Positions 17,473 through 25,094 of a stretch of DNA of 34,031 nucleotides are shown piece after piece. Origin of the DNA: Zetaproteobacteria bacterium. GTDB taxonomy: Bacteria; Pseudomonadota; Alphaproteobacteria; Micavibrionales; Micavibrionaceae. The stretch covers positions 83,681 through 117,711 of the forward strand of contig NVXI01000003.1 of the NCBI GenBank assembly GCA_002747015.1, in the 5' to 3' direction. The notes under the pieces are model-generated. The model made no database searches and had not been told where the DNA came from. It saw nothing but the letters and a program-made list of their open reading frames with translations. A program made the position numbers and the translations under genes. Within the stretch, counting starts at the first letter, position 1; each line of letters begins with the position of its first letter.

Positions 17473-20211
17473 CTAGTTTAATCCTCCTTTTGAGCGTCTT
17501 GCACATAACAAGAAAAAATACAGCCCCATAATCATGGTAAATTCTGCAATACAAAATAACGCCAGATTTTGCGCTACACCTGAAGTAAAGCCATATGAAT
17601 GCAATCCGACATTAAGTAAATTAACCCCGAACCATGCCAAAGCCACCACAATATTTGTCAACGCCAAACCAGTAATAAATTCAAGTGTCCTTAATTGTCC
17701 ACTAATACGCCCATGCAACAAAAGGATAAGCCACAAAACGATAAGCAACGCACCATTTTCTTTTGGATCCCATCCCCAAAAACGCCCCCAAGATTGATCT
17801 GCCCATATTCCACCAAGAATGGTTCCTGTGATTGTAAACAATAACGCTACCAAGCACATATCTTTCATACTTTTTTCAAGACTGTATAAATGGGATTGGC
17901 GAGATACCATGAAACATCGCCACAGCATGTAAAAATGTGCGAGCATTCCAGTGACTAATGCACTACCATATCCTATTGTAATGGCAACAACGTGCGTAGA
18001 TAGCCAGAAATTCGTGTCCAAAACTGCAACAAGCATCCCCAATGTGTCTCCACCATTCGCATATCTAGTTCCTAAAAAGCCAAGTGATACACCGCCGATC
18101 ACTCCGATAAGAACCCCCAAACCATCACGATTTCTCAATTCCATCAAGAGACCAAACATAACCACAATAAGACTTACAAATAGGATTGATTCATACAGGT
18201 TGCTAACAGGAGGGCGTTGCATAATGATCATGCGGACAACCACCCCGCCACTATGCAGTAACCAGCCTACAAGTGTAGATAAAAAGGCGAGCTTTATTAG
18301 AACGCGATATTGAAATATAATAAGTATAATTAATAATAAACAAGCTCCAACATAGAAATACAGGCTTTTTTCAAAGGGCTTAAAATGATTAAACTGGATT
18401 TCTAAATCAATGAAGGACGGATTAACTGCCTCTCCTCCCATATTATAGGCAAATGCCAAAGCGTCGGATGACACAATGTGCCACTGCGTATAATCCCTTG
18501 CCTGATATGACTTTGACATGTGTGACAAAAGCGCCATATAGCGTACAGTATCCGGTCCACCCTGCCCTTTTTCAAACATATTCGATGGACTAGACCATTC
18601 ATCACCACCCCATTGCGGCGGAATAATACGTAACAGACTTTGGTTTTCTAAAAGATCACTGTATATGCCTATTTTACTGTGCAGGACGAGTAGCTGACGC
18701 TGCGCCAGCCCTAAATTCTCCTGTGGATCCTGATAGAGTATAAAAAGTGTGTCAACATGATCTGAAAGAGCATCAAACACCTCCTGAAATGAATAATAGG
18801 GATCAGCACGTTGGCTTAGGCCAAGTAAGAGTAATAAGTCTGGGTGTCTAATTTCAAATATATGGCGCTCCACGGCCACCTTATCGTCGAATAATATCTC
18901 TGACAGCCACTGTGAAGCACTAAGATCGTCGAACTGCGTTTTCCCTGAAAATATTTGCAAGTAATGTCGCGCGAAAGTATTCAACGGTTTTATGCGCCCC
19001 ATATGAGAAATAGGGATTTTTTCGAATGACGCGTAATCAAACTTCTTCGCCTGTGCTGAGGCTGGTAAGAAGAAACAACTGAGTGCTATTAAAACGACGA
19101 TCGCACTCTGCGGCCTCCTCCATTGCGGAATAGATAAAAAAACATGCATAAGAAGTCCTAAACCAACAACTGCGCAAGAAATATATGGGAATAATCGCCC
19201 TATATTTTTAACAACAGCAAAGACGCTTGTTTGCGTACCAACTGCAGGAACAAAAGAAGATTGAAAAATAGTATAACCCTTGTAACGTAAAGGCTCGTTC
19301 ATTTTAATTACTGTCACCCATTCCAAATCACCATCAATTAATTTTATTTTTGATCGAAAGTTCTTAGAAATAGTGGTTCCAGGATGCAACTGTCTTTCAA
19401 AGTCTATGAGTTCAATTTTGAACGGCAATAACATTTGCTTACGCCTTAGAGAGACTTTGTATTCATTATCCCGCACATTAATTCTGGGTTCCCCACCTAT
19501 TACCTCAGATAACAAGTGGATATTTTCACCACCATTCACATTATGAATACTGACCAACAGACCCGAATTATTCCTTTCATCCTGCAAATCCAGTGGCTTT
19601 TTAACCAATTGCAGTTCCTTAGCGGCTCCACGATACTTCGCAGTAACACCTAATGTTTCTGAGCGCTCAATAAAGTCGCAATTTTGGCACTTCTCTAGAA
19701 TTTTTATACGAAAAGGTAATGCGGAATTATCAATCTCACCACCCAGATGCAAGTTTGAGAACGGTATCATCAAGATCGGCTTATCATTTTTTAAAACAAC
19801 CAAATTTCGCTCATGATAATCTGATATATAATCTCTCTGTTCCCCTTCTGCTAAGGTTAAACTCCCCTCATAGCTAAAAATTGAGGTAATCCCTCCACCA
19901 AGTAATAAAAGCAGCGCACCAATATGCGTAACAATAATGCCAGAACGTTTAATATTCCATGGGCTAGCAAATAGAAGCTTCGCCAATATAGTGATAAATA
20001 TAAGCGTCAAAACTGTTGCCGCGCCAGGCAATGGTACAATTCCGAACCAAAATAAAAAGGAAGAAAAATAAAGTTTTTGCGCAGCATAAATCCCAATTGT
20101 TTTCTGCGCAATTGTGCCGACAACTAACAGAAAAATAAGCCAGATAAGACAGAAAAATAATATCTGCGGCTTTAAAAATAAGGTGCCTATATCCTTATAT
20201 TTTTTCTGCAT
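17473..20211 (-). CDS. ccsBA: Fused CcsBA (ResB-CcsA) cytochrome c synthetase, System II
   Basis: This 912-residue inner-membrane protein exports haem and attaches it to CXXCH apocytochromes in the periplasm. The N-terminal ResB/CcsB part (to about 370) has several membrane helices and a large periplasmic loop with YKGYTIFQSSF near its end. A linker (FEKIPISHMGRIKPLNTFAR) is typical of fused CcsBA proteins. The C-terminal CcsA part carries the WWD haem motif (SWGRFWGWDPKENGALL), flanking histidines in HVVAITIG, LLHGRIS and GLHSYGF, and VRMIIMQRPPVSNLYES. The ATG at 20211 is chosen over 20256: AGGTGG lies upstream, and the extra 15 codons overlap the region of an IS6 relic. It is coupled to the thioredoxin gene. 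System II is uncommon in alphaproteobacteria, most of which use System I. Confidence 0.93.
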   Translation of the reverse strand: MQKKYKDIGTLFLKPQILFFCLIWLIFLLVVGTIAQKTIGIYAAQKLYFSSFLFWFGIVPLPGAATVLTLIFITILAKLLFASPWNIKRSGIIVTHIGALLLLLGGGITSIFSYEGSLTLAEGEQRDYISDYHERNLVVLKNDKPILMIPFSNLHLGGEIDNSALPFRIKILEKCQNCDFIERSETLGVTAKYRGAAKELQLVKKPLDLQDERNNSGLLVSIHNVNGGENIHLLSEVIGGEPRINVRDNEYKVSLRRKQMLLPFKIELIDFERQLHPGTTISKNFRSKIKLIDGDLEWVTVIKMNEPLRYKGYTIFQSSFVPAVGTQTSVFAVVKNIGRLFPYISCAVVGLGLLMHVFLSIPQWRRPQSAIVVLIALSCFFLPASAQAKKFDYASFEKIPISHMGRIKPLNTFARHYLQIFSGKTQFDDLSASQWLSEILFDDKVAVERHIFEIRHPDLLLLLGLSQRADPYYSFQEVFDALSDHVDTLFILYQDPQENLGLAQRQLLVLHSKIGIYSDLLENQSLLRIIPPQWGGDEWSSPSNMFEKGQGGPDTVRYMALLSHMSKSYQARDYTQWHIVSSDALAFAYNMGGEAVNPSFIDLEIQFNHFKPFEKSLYFYVGACLLLIILIIFQYRVLIKLAFLSTLVGWLLHSGGVVVRMIIMQRPPVSNLYESILFVSLIVVMFGLLMELRNRDGLGVLIGVIGGVSLGFLGTRYANGGDTLGMLVAVLDTNFWLSTHVVAITIGYGSALVTGMLAHFYMLWRCFMVSRQSHLYSLEKSMKDMCLVALLFTITGTILGGIWADQSWGRFWGWDPKENGALLIVLWLILLLHGRISGQLRTLEFITGLALTNIVVALAWFGVNLLNVGLHSYGFTSGVAQNLALFCIAEFTMIMGLYFFLLCARRSKGGLN

Positions 20212-20261
20212 CTGAGCCCACCTAGTATATATAAAATAAGGAAAAAACGTTATCATTATGA

Positions 20262-20395
20262 CTACGCGCTTTCCAGCTAATTACCCATGTATGCATTTCC
20301 ATGAAACACCCCATGGGATTGGTGATGCGTTTGATATTACGGTGATCTTGTTCTATAATGCGGTTGAGATATTTAACCTAAAGCAGCTCGAATTT
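20262..20395 (-). mobile_element. C-terminal relic of an IS6-family transposase with nonsense mutation
   Basis: On the minus strand the frame reads FELL, stop, VKYLNRIIEQDHRNIKRITN, PMGCFMEMHTW. This is the IS6-family C-terminal catalytic region (IE.RQVKYLNN.IEQDHR.IKR...PM.GF), including the E of the DDE triad (EQDHR). The TAG sits where Gln is expected. It abuts the start of ccsBA and overlaps no complete gene. Together with the tail of this gap up to 20536, where I see no gene, it separates the cytochrome genes from the integrase fragment. Confidence 0.75.
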
Positions 20396-20396
20396 C

Positions 20397-20416
20397 GGTA
20401 GTGTCGCAAAGTCTAA
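20397..20416 (+). repeat. Terminal-repeat-like sequence shared with the other IS relics
   Basis: GGTAGTGTCGCAAAGTCTAA resembles GGTTCTGCCGCAAAGTCTAA at 247 (17 of 20 identical) and GGTTCTGTCACAAAGTTTA at 13916. It is oriented as a left transposon end, with the interior to the right, towards the truncated integrase. It may be the end of a further, mostly deleted insertion that broke the integrase gene. Confidence 0.55.
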
Positions 20417-20536
20417 TGACTTAATTGTCCATCGTCAAATTATTTGAGACACTTAGGTCATGTATGATCAAGAGGTTTTGGCTTCTGATTAAGTCTAAAT
20501 TAAGCAGCAATTTAATATGATGCAAGCGTCTTTGTT

Positions 20537-20881
20537 TTAAGTTTCAGTCTTCAGTTCATGCCATTCACGGGCTATGACTTCGAATGTATTGCCCGCCTCA
20601 TTAATACGCTCTTGCTTTATTTCTTGTTTAACAGCGGATGGATCAAGACCGTTTGCAATGAGCTTCTTAGCCTCTTCTCTGTGCTCCCTTGCCTCTGCCA
20701 AAGTGATTACGGGGTACTCACCGATGCATAATTTCTTCTCTTTTTTCAGAAAACGATATTTCACGCGCCATAATTTGCCGCCCTTTGGAGTAACCTCCAG
20801 ATAAAGGCCCCCAGCATCAGATAATTTATAGGATTTTTCTTTAGGCTTGGCATTCTTACAAATTTTGTCGTTCAACTTCAT
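20537..20881 (-). pseudogene. Truncated P4-type tyrosine integrase (N-terminal part)
   Basis: The 114 codons from MKLNDKICKNAKP encode the N-terminal arm-binding DUF4102 domain: KSYKLSDAGGLYLEVTPKGG, then KLWRVKYRF, LCIGEYPVITLAEAREHREE, AKKLIANGLDPS. The core-binding domain only just begins (FEVIAREWHEL). A full enzyme is about 400 residues, and the catalytic R-H-R-Y domain is missing. An in-frame start at 20950 also exists, but family members begin at the MKLND-like motif. It lies on the same strand as tRNA-Glu, about 155 bases from its 3' end, the classic position of an island integrase. Transposon-end sequence follows the break. Confidence 0.85.
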
Positions 20882-21035
20882 TTGGGGGCCTTTTGATTTT
20901 CGCTTTTTTAAAAAGCCTCCAATTAAGCCCCAAAAATCCTTAGACAACATAGGACAGCTTTAAGCACATGTTAGCTTAAAACCGTTGAATTAACTAGTGT
21001 TATTGGAGTTTATTGGATGGTAAAAAACGCATCAT

Positions 21036-21111
21036 TGGTATCCCGTACGAGATTCGAACTCGTGTTGCCGCCGTGAAAGGGCAGTGTCCTAGGCCTCTAG
21101 ACGAACGGGAC
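21036..21111 (-). tRNA. tRNA-Glu (anticodon TTC)
   Basis: The minus strand reads GTCCCGTTCGTCTAGAGGCC at the 5' end and folds into a full cloverleaf. The anticodon loop is CTTTCAC (TTC), the T-arm is ACGAG-TTCGAAT-CTCGT, and CCA is encoded at the 3' end (76 nt in all). The acceptor stem GTCCCGT/ACGGGAT has a G-U pair at 1-72, with A as discriminator. Bacterial tRNA-Glu usually has G1-C72 and G73. The gene is a common attachment site, and an integrase fragment lies just beyond its 3' end. Confidence 0.95.
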
Positions 21112-21140
21112 ATAATGATGTGTCGTATAAGACGTGTGGT

Positions 21141-21170
21141 TTTATAGTCTTTTCCAGTATAAGAAATCAA
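21141..21170 (-). promoter_or_regulatory. Predicted sigma-70 promoter of tRNA-Glu
   Basis: On the minus strand TTGATT (21170-21165) is followed after 18 bases by TATAAA (21146-21141). The expected start point lies about 20-25 bases before the tRNA. This is a motif match only. Confidence 0.5.
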
Positions 21171-21280
21171 GCCTTTTTTTCAAAAAAATAAACATGCCTT
21201 ATTTATTCACTATTCACGCATGATTTAGACGATAAGCCCTCTCCCGCCTTTAATCATAAATATATTTTAACTATGAAATT

Positions 21281-21997
21281 TTAACTCATGCGCATAGGTG
21301 AAAAATCATCGAACTTCGCTTCAAGTTCTAAATCTCTATTATCCAGATCCATTGTTGGCGCATCAATCTCAAGACCAACAACAGGCGCGATATTTTCCAT
21401 ACCGTCTTCTATTTGCAGCTGAGCATACCCTTGATCCAAATCCATAATATAGCCTGTCACAGGGATATTATTATCCAACGCAAGGTCATAAAACATTTCT
21501 ACCGTTGCACGCGGATCATCAACACCACCTGCCGCCATCGCAAAGTTCAAATCCGATTCAGGTATACCAGCGGCACGCAATTGCTCATAAACTGAGGCAA
21601 GACCTACCTCAAAATCGTCCTTGGTATGCCCTATAGCAGCCATTTCTGGCACCTCGTAATTCAACCCTTCAATGGCTTGTTGTTCTTCAGAAATACGCGC
21701 GCCCTGGCTCATATTAGAGCTTTTTGATTCATCAGCAGATTCTCGCGCCTCTGTTGTCTTATCAATCAATTGACCAAGGCCTGCAAGCTTAACCCCCGCC
21801 TTACCGCCAGCAGCAGCCATAGAACCAGCGACAAAATTCAAAGCACCTTCATTCGAACTATTCCCCTGAAGGCGAAAAAACTTATCATATTCAGCAAGGG
21901 TATTGAGGCCCATACCCATAAGCGTCTTCTCCAAGAGAATATCATTCGCCGCCGCACTGTCTGCACTGAACTTAAAATCTTGATTTAATGTAGTCAT
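21281..21997 (-). CDS. Hypothetical acidic protein
   Basis: This is a 238-residue protein starting MTTLNQDFKFSADSAAANDI. An Ala/Gly-rich segment (FVAGSMAAAGGKAGVKLAGLG) lies at about 56-76, followed by a Ser-rich charged linker and an acidic C-terminal half with Met/Asp-rich repeats (DLDQGYAQLQIEDGMENI, LDNRDLELEAKFDDFSP). There is no signal peptide or transmembrane helix that I trust. I do not recognise a family. It follows mtnA by 69 bases on the same strand and might be in the same transcript. An upstream ATG at 22045 lacks a ribosome-binding site. The even base composition and length support a real gene. The function is unknown. Confidence 0.65.
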   Translation of the reverse strand: MTTLNQDFKFSADSAAANDILLEKTLMGMGLNTLAEYDKFFRLQGNSSNEGALNFVAGSMAAAGGKAGVKLAGLGQLIDKTTEARESADESKSSNMSQGARISEEQQAIEGLNYEVPEMAAIGHTKDDFEVGLASVYEQLRAAGIPESDLNFAMAAGGVDDPRATVEMFYDLALDNNIPVTGYIMDLDQGYAQLQIEDGMENIAPVVGLEIDAPTMDLDNRDLELEAKFDDFSPMRMS

Positions 21998-22066
21998 AGC
22001 CCACTCAATATTGTTGATTATCACCAGTTTACACAGAAAACGCACATAAATACAAATGATTTACAA

Positions 22067-23173
22067 CTATGCAGCACCCTTCTCCAAAGGAAGCTCCATA
22101 AAGATTGGCTTATCACTCGCTCCGTCACACACTTTTTCAAGAACACCACGCTCGGTAATATATCCCGTGACAAGGCGCGCAGGCGTAATATCGAAGGCGG
22201 GATTAGATGCACCAGAAAGCGTAATTTTAAATTCCTCGACTTTACCGCCCTCACTCAAGCCTGTCATGTGCGTAACTTCACGCGCACTACGCCCTTCGAT
22301 CGGAATCAGATCACCACTTTCCATAGAGTAATCAATCGTGGGGTAAGGCAAAGCGATATAAAACGGCACGTTATTATCCTTTGCGGCCAGAGCCTTCAAA
22401 TATGTACCAATCTTATTACATACATCGCCATTACGCGTTACACGGTCTGTCCCAACAAGACAGATATCCACTTCACCACGCTGCATCAGATGCCCGCCGG
22501 CATTATCAGAAATGACTGTATGCGGCACGCCGTGCTGCTGCAACTCATAGGCCGTCAGTAATGCGCCCTGATTACGTGGTCGGGTTTCATCAACCCATAC
22601 ATGAATATCAATACCCTCATCATGCGCCATATATATAGGTGAACTGATTGTTCCATAATCAACTGTTGCCAACCATCCCGCATTACAATGGGTCAAAATA
22701 TTGAGTGTCTTCCGACCTTTATCTTGTGACATTTTACGAAGCAATGGCAAACCGCTTAAACCAATCTTGCGGTTAATCTCAACATCCTCGTCACACATCT
22801 CACCAGCGCGCTTATATGCTGCAGCAATACGTTCATCACCTTGGAAATCTTTAACCGCTGCCATCATCTCATCCAAAGCCCAACGCAAATTCACCGCTGT
22901 TGGCCGCGTTGCTAGCAAATGCTCATATGAGGTTTTCAAATTATCATCTGAGGGATTTTCACGCAGTGCCAAACACAAACCATACGCCCCCGTCATCGCC
23001 AACATCGGCGCACCACGTGTTTGCATTTCCTTAATGGCGAAGGCCGCTTGTTCCATACGCTCAAGCTTAAGGTGCACCAGCTCCCACGGCAATTTACGTT
23101 GATCAAAAATTCGAACCGACCAACCATCATCATTGAGCTCAATCGATCTATAATGTACGCCGTCTATATTCAT
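22067..23173 (-). CDS. mtnA: S-methyl-5-thioribose-1-phosphate isomerase
   Basis: This 368-residue enzyme converts 5-methylthioribose-1-phosphate to 5-methylthioribulose-1-phosphate in methionine salvage. Diagnostic motifs are RGAPMLAMTGAYG, NILTHCNAG with catalytic Cys163, VDETRPRNQGALLTAYEL, GTDRVTRNGDVCNKIGTY with catalytic Asp243, and FYIALPYPTIDYSMESG. These are shared with the eIF2B-alpha-like superfamily. Its start overlaps the mtnC stop by one base (TAATG), so it is the last gene in the mtnB-D-C-A run. Length is normal for the family. Confidence 0.97.
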   Translation of the reverse strand: MNIDGVHYRSIELNDDGWSVRIFDQRKLPWELVHLKLERMEQAAFAIKEMQTRGAPMLAMTGAYGLCLALRENPSDDNLKTSYEHLLATRPTAVNLRWALDEMMAAVKDFQGDERIAAAYKRAGEMCDEDVEINRKIGLSGLPLLRKMSQDKGRKTLNILTHCNAGWLATVDYGTISSPIYMAHDEGIDIHVWVDETRPRNQGALLTAYELQQHGVPHTVISDNAGGHLMQRGEVDICLVGTDRVTRNGDVCNKIGTYLKALAAKDNNVPFYIALPYPTIDYSMESGDLIPIEGRSAREVTHMTGLSEGGKVEEFKITLSGASNPAFDITPARLVTGYITERGVLEKVCDGASDKPIFMELPLEKGAA

Positions 23174-23868
23174 TATGCCTCAACCTTTTCCTTCAAAATT
23201 TCATCGAAACTCTGCACAATGGCATGATCAAGCGCAGCAAATAATGCCTTCTCACGATCAAGAATAATAACATTCATCCCTGCTGCTGCTGCTGCGGATA
23301 TTTCATCAACACAATCAGAAAGGAAAAGAACCTCTTGCGCAGGAAACCCTGTCTCAGCGGCAATTTTAATATAGGATTCCAGCTCCTTCTTTCCGCCAGT
23401 TGTCGTATCAAAATAACCAGAGAACAGCTCATTAATATCTCCAACCTTCGTATTTCCAAACAGCATTTTCTGCGCCGGAACTGAACCAGAAGAATAAATA
23501 TATAAATCAATTCCCTGATCCTTCCAGCGCTTCAAGCCAACTAACGCATCATCATAAATATGACCAACTAACTCCCCTGCCTTATAGCCTTCCGCCCAAA
23601 TTTTTCCCTGAAGCGTTTTCAGCGGTGTAATTTTTTGATCTTCATCAATATATCGCAGCAAAACCTCAATAACTTCTTCTATGCTCAAATCCGAATTTCT
23701 TTCAATCTCACGCACATCATCAAGCAAGTCAGAAATTTCATCTTCATTATCCCATACGTAATCAGGAAGATGTTTATACGCATACGGAAAAAGAGTATCC
23801 TTAACAAAAGATAAGGAACTGGTCGTACCCTCAATATCCGTTACAATCGCCTTAATTTCTTGATTCAT
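23173..23868 (-). CDS. mtnC: Acireductone synthase (enolase-phosphatase E1)
   Basis: This is a 231-residue HAD-superfamily enzyme of methionine salvage. It enolises and then dephosphorylates 2,3-diketo-5-methylthiopentyl-1-phosphate to acireductone. Motif I is VTDIEGTTSSLSFVKDTLFPY (Asp11, Glu13), motif II is LYIYSSGSVPAQK, and motif III is VLFLSDCVDEISAAAAAGM. The gene overlaps mtnD by four bases (ATGA) and mtnA by one base. Its bifunctionality removes the need for separate mtnW and mtnX genes, which are absent here. Confidence 0.97.
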   Translation of the reverse strand: MNQEIKAIVTDIEGTTSSLSFVKDTLFPYAYKHLPDYVWDNEDEISDLLDDVREIERNSDLSIEEVIEVLLRYIDEDQKITPLKTLQGKIWAEGYKAGELVGHIYDDALVGLKRWKDQGIDLYIYSSGSVPAQKMLFGNTKVGDINELFSGYFDTTTGGKKELESYIKIAAETGFPAQEVLFLSDCVDEISAAAAAGMNVIILDREKALFAALDHAIVQSFDEILKEKVEA

Positions 23869-24425
23869 GCCGCATTCACTTTCTGTTCAAACTTTGGAAA
23901 TTTATCGGCGATCGCATCGCCCGTATAATCAGCGACCCATCCTTCTTTCGATGTAAAAAGACGAATGCATGTCAAATGCGGTTCCGCCCCCATATCAAAC
24001 CAATGACGTGTATCGGTCGGCACACTAATCAAATCACCACGCTCGCACAATGTCATATAGACCTGCGCATCAACACGTAAATAAAAGATACCTGCACCTT
24101 CAACGAAAAAACGCACCTCATCTTCACTATGCGTATGTTCACTAAGAAATTTTTCTCTTAACTCTGTCTTTTGAGGATGATCCGATGTCAGGCGAATAAC
24201 ATCAACAGATTGATATCCGCTTTCGGCTTTAAGACGCCTAATATCCTCTGCATAGGCGTGCATTACTGCATCATTATCTGCACCACTTTCCAGCAGCGCT
24301 TGCGTTTTCCAACGTTCAAAACGCACACCTATTTTACTCAACTCTTTTGCAATCACATCACCATCGACCGTTTCCAATGTAACGTCTTCTGGGTTCTGAT
24401 CTGGATAAATTGTTAAACGGCTCAT
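23865..24425 (-). CDS. mtnD: Acireductone dioxygenase
   Basis: This is a 186-residue cupin enzyme that, with Fe(II), oxidises acireductone to the 2-oxo-acid precursor of methionine and formate. The metal ligands His97, His99 and Glu103 lie in SEHTHSEDEVRFFVEG, and His141 in DTRHWFDMG. The length and motif spacing are typical. It overlaps mtnB and mtnC by four bases each, implying coupled translation. The bound metal (Fe or Ni) decides the product and cannot be read from sequence. Confidence 0.97.
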   Translation of the reverse strand: MSRLTIYPDQNPEDVTLETVDGDVIAKELSKIGVRFERWKTQALLESGADNDAVMHAYAEDIRRLKAESGYQSVDVIRLTSDHPQKTELREKFLSEHTHSEDEVRFFVEGAGIFYLRVDAQVYMTLCERGDLISVPTDTRHWFDMGAEPHLTCIRLFTSKEGWVADYTGDAIADKFPKFEQKVNAA

Positions 24426-25045
24426 CCACCTTCTCCTATTTGCTTAATATGCATTTCACAAGACAACAACATTTCAGTTGCCTCAATCACGCGTTCTGCT
24501 TCTGCCATATCACGTCCCCAGCCATAAATACCATGCTCACGAATTAAATAGGCAGGTGTTTTAGGGGATGCTTCAAGGATCTCCGTTACGCGCGCACTAA
24601 GTTCAACCATATCCTGCGTATTCTCAAAAATCGGTAAGCGTACAGATGTGTCATGTGTTTCCACACCAGAGTAAGCTTTCAACATTTCATAGCCTGATAA
24701 TACCAAAAACTTATCCTGTGGCATCAGGCGCGTCAACACACTACATGCAACAGAATGCGTATGTAAAACCGCATTAACATCAGGATATAACTGATACAAA
24801 ACTGAATGAAGCAAGGTTTCTGCCGATGGTTTTTTATCTTCTAATGGTGTGCCATCCAACTTTGCACGCATGATCTGATCTGAGTGTAATTGCCCTTTAT
24901 GAGCACCTGAAACGGTAATGGCCATTTCATCACCGCCCACACGCATAGAGTAATTACCGCTTGTCGCGGGAGCAAGTTGCATTCGATCAAGACGGTTTCC
25001 CACCCTGATAATATCGTTGACAGCATTTTCATAGGATAAGGTCAT
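24422..25045 (-). CDS. mtnB: Methylthioribulose-1-phosphate dehydratase
   Basis: This is a 207-residue zinc enzyme of the class II aldolase family and the first gene of the salvage operon. Visible motifs are ATSGNYSMRV, VSGAHKGQL, PSAETLLHSVLY, AVLHTHS with zinc ligands His95 and His97, and LIREHGIYGWG with His171. It removes water from methylthioribulose-1-phosphate to give the diketo substrate of MtnC. The glutamine amidotransferase gene ends 49 bases upstream on the same strand, so they may share a transcript. No methylthioadenosine phosphorylase or methylthioribose kinase lies in the window, so substrate entry must be encoded elsewhere. Confidence 0.96.
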   Translation of the reverse strand: MTLSYENAVNDIIRVGNRLDRMQLAPATSGNYSMRVGGDEMAITVSGAHKGQLHSDQIMRAKLDGTPLEDKKPSAETLLHSVLYQLYPDVNAVLHTHSVACSVLTRLMPQDKFLVLSGYEMLKAYSGVETHDTSVRLPIFENTQDMVELSARVTEILEASPKTPAYLIREHGIYGWGRDMAEAERVIEATEMLLSCEMHIKQIGEGG

Positions 25046-25094
25046 ATAATATTTTATACTGACAGACTATAAAATACGCAAACCCAATCGTGCC

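Noticed and set aside
21171..21200. A-tract and T-tract hairpin near 21174-21190 as a terminator
   Set aside because: It is only a T7/A7 pairing with a one-base loop and no GC stem, so it is unlikely to work as an intrinsic terminator.
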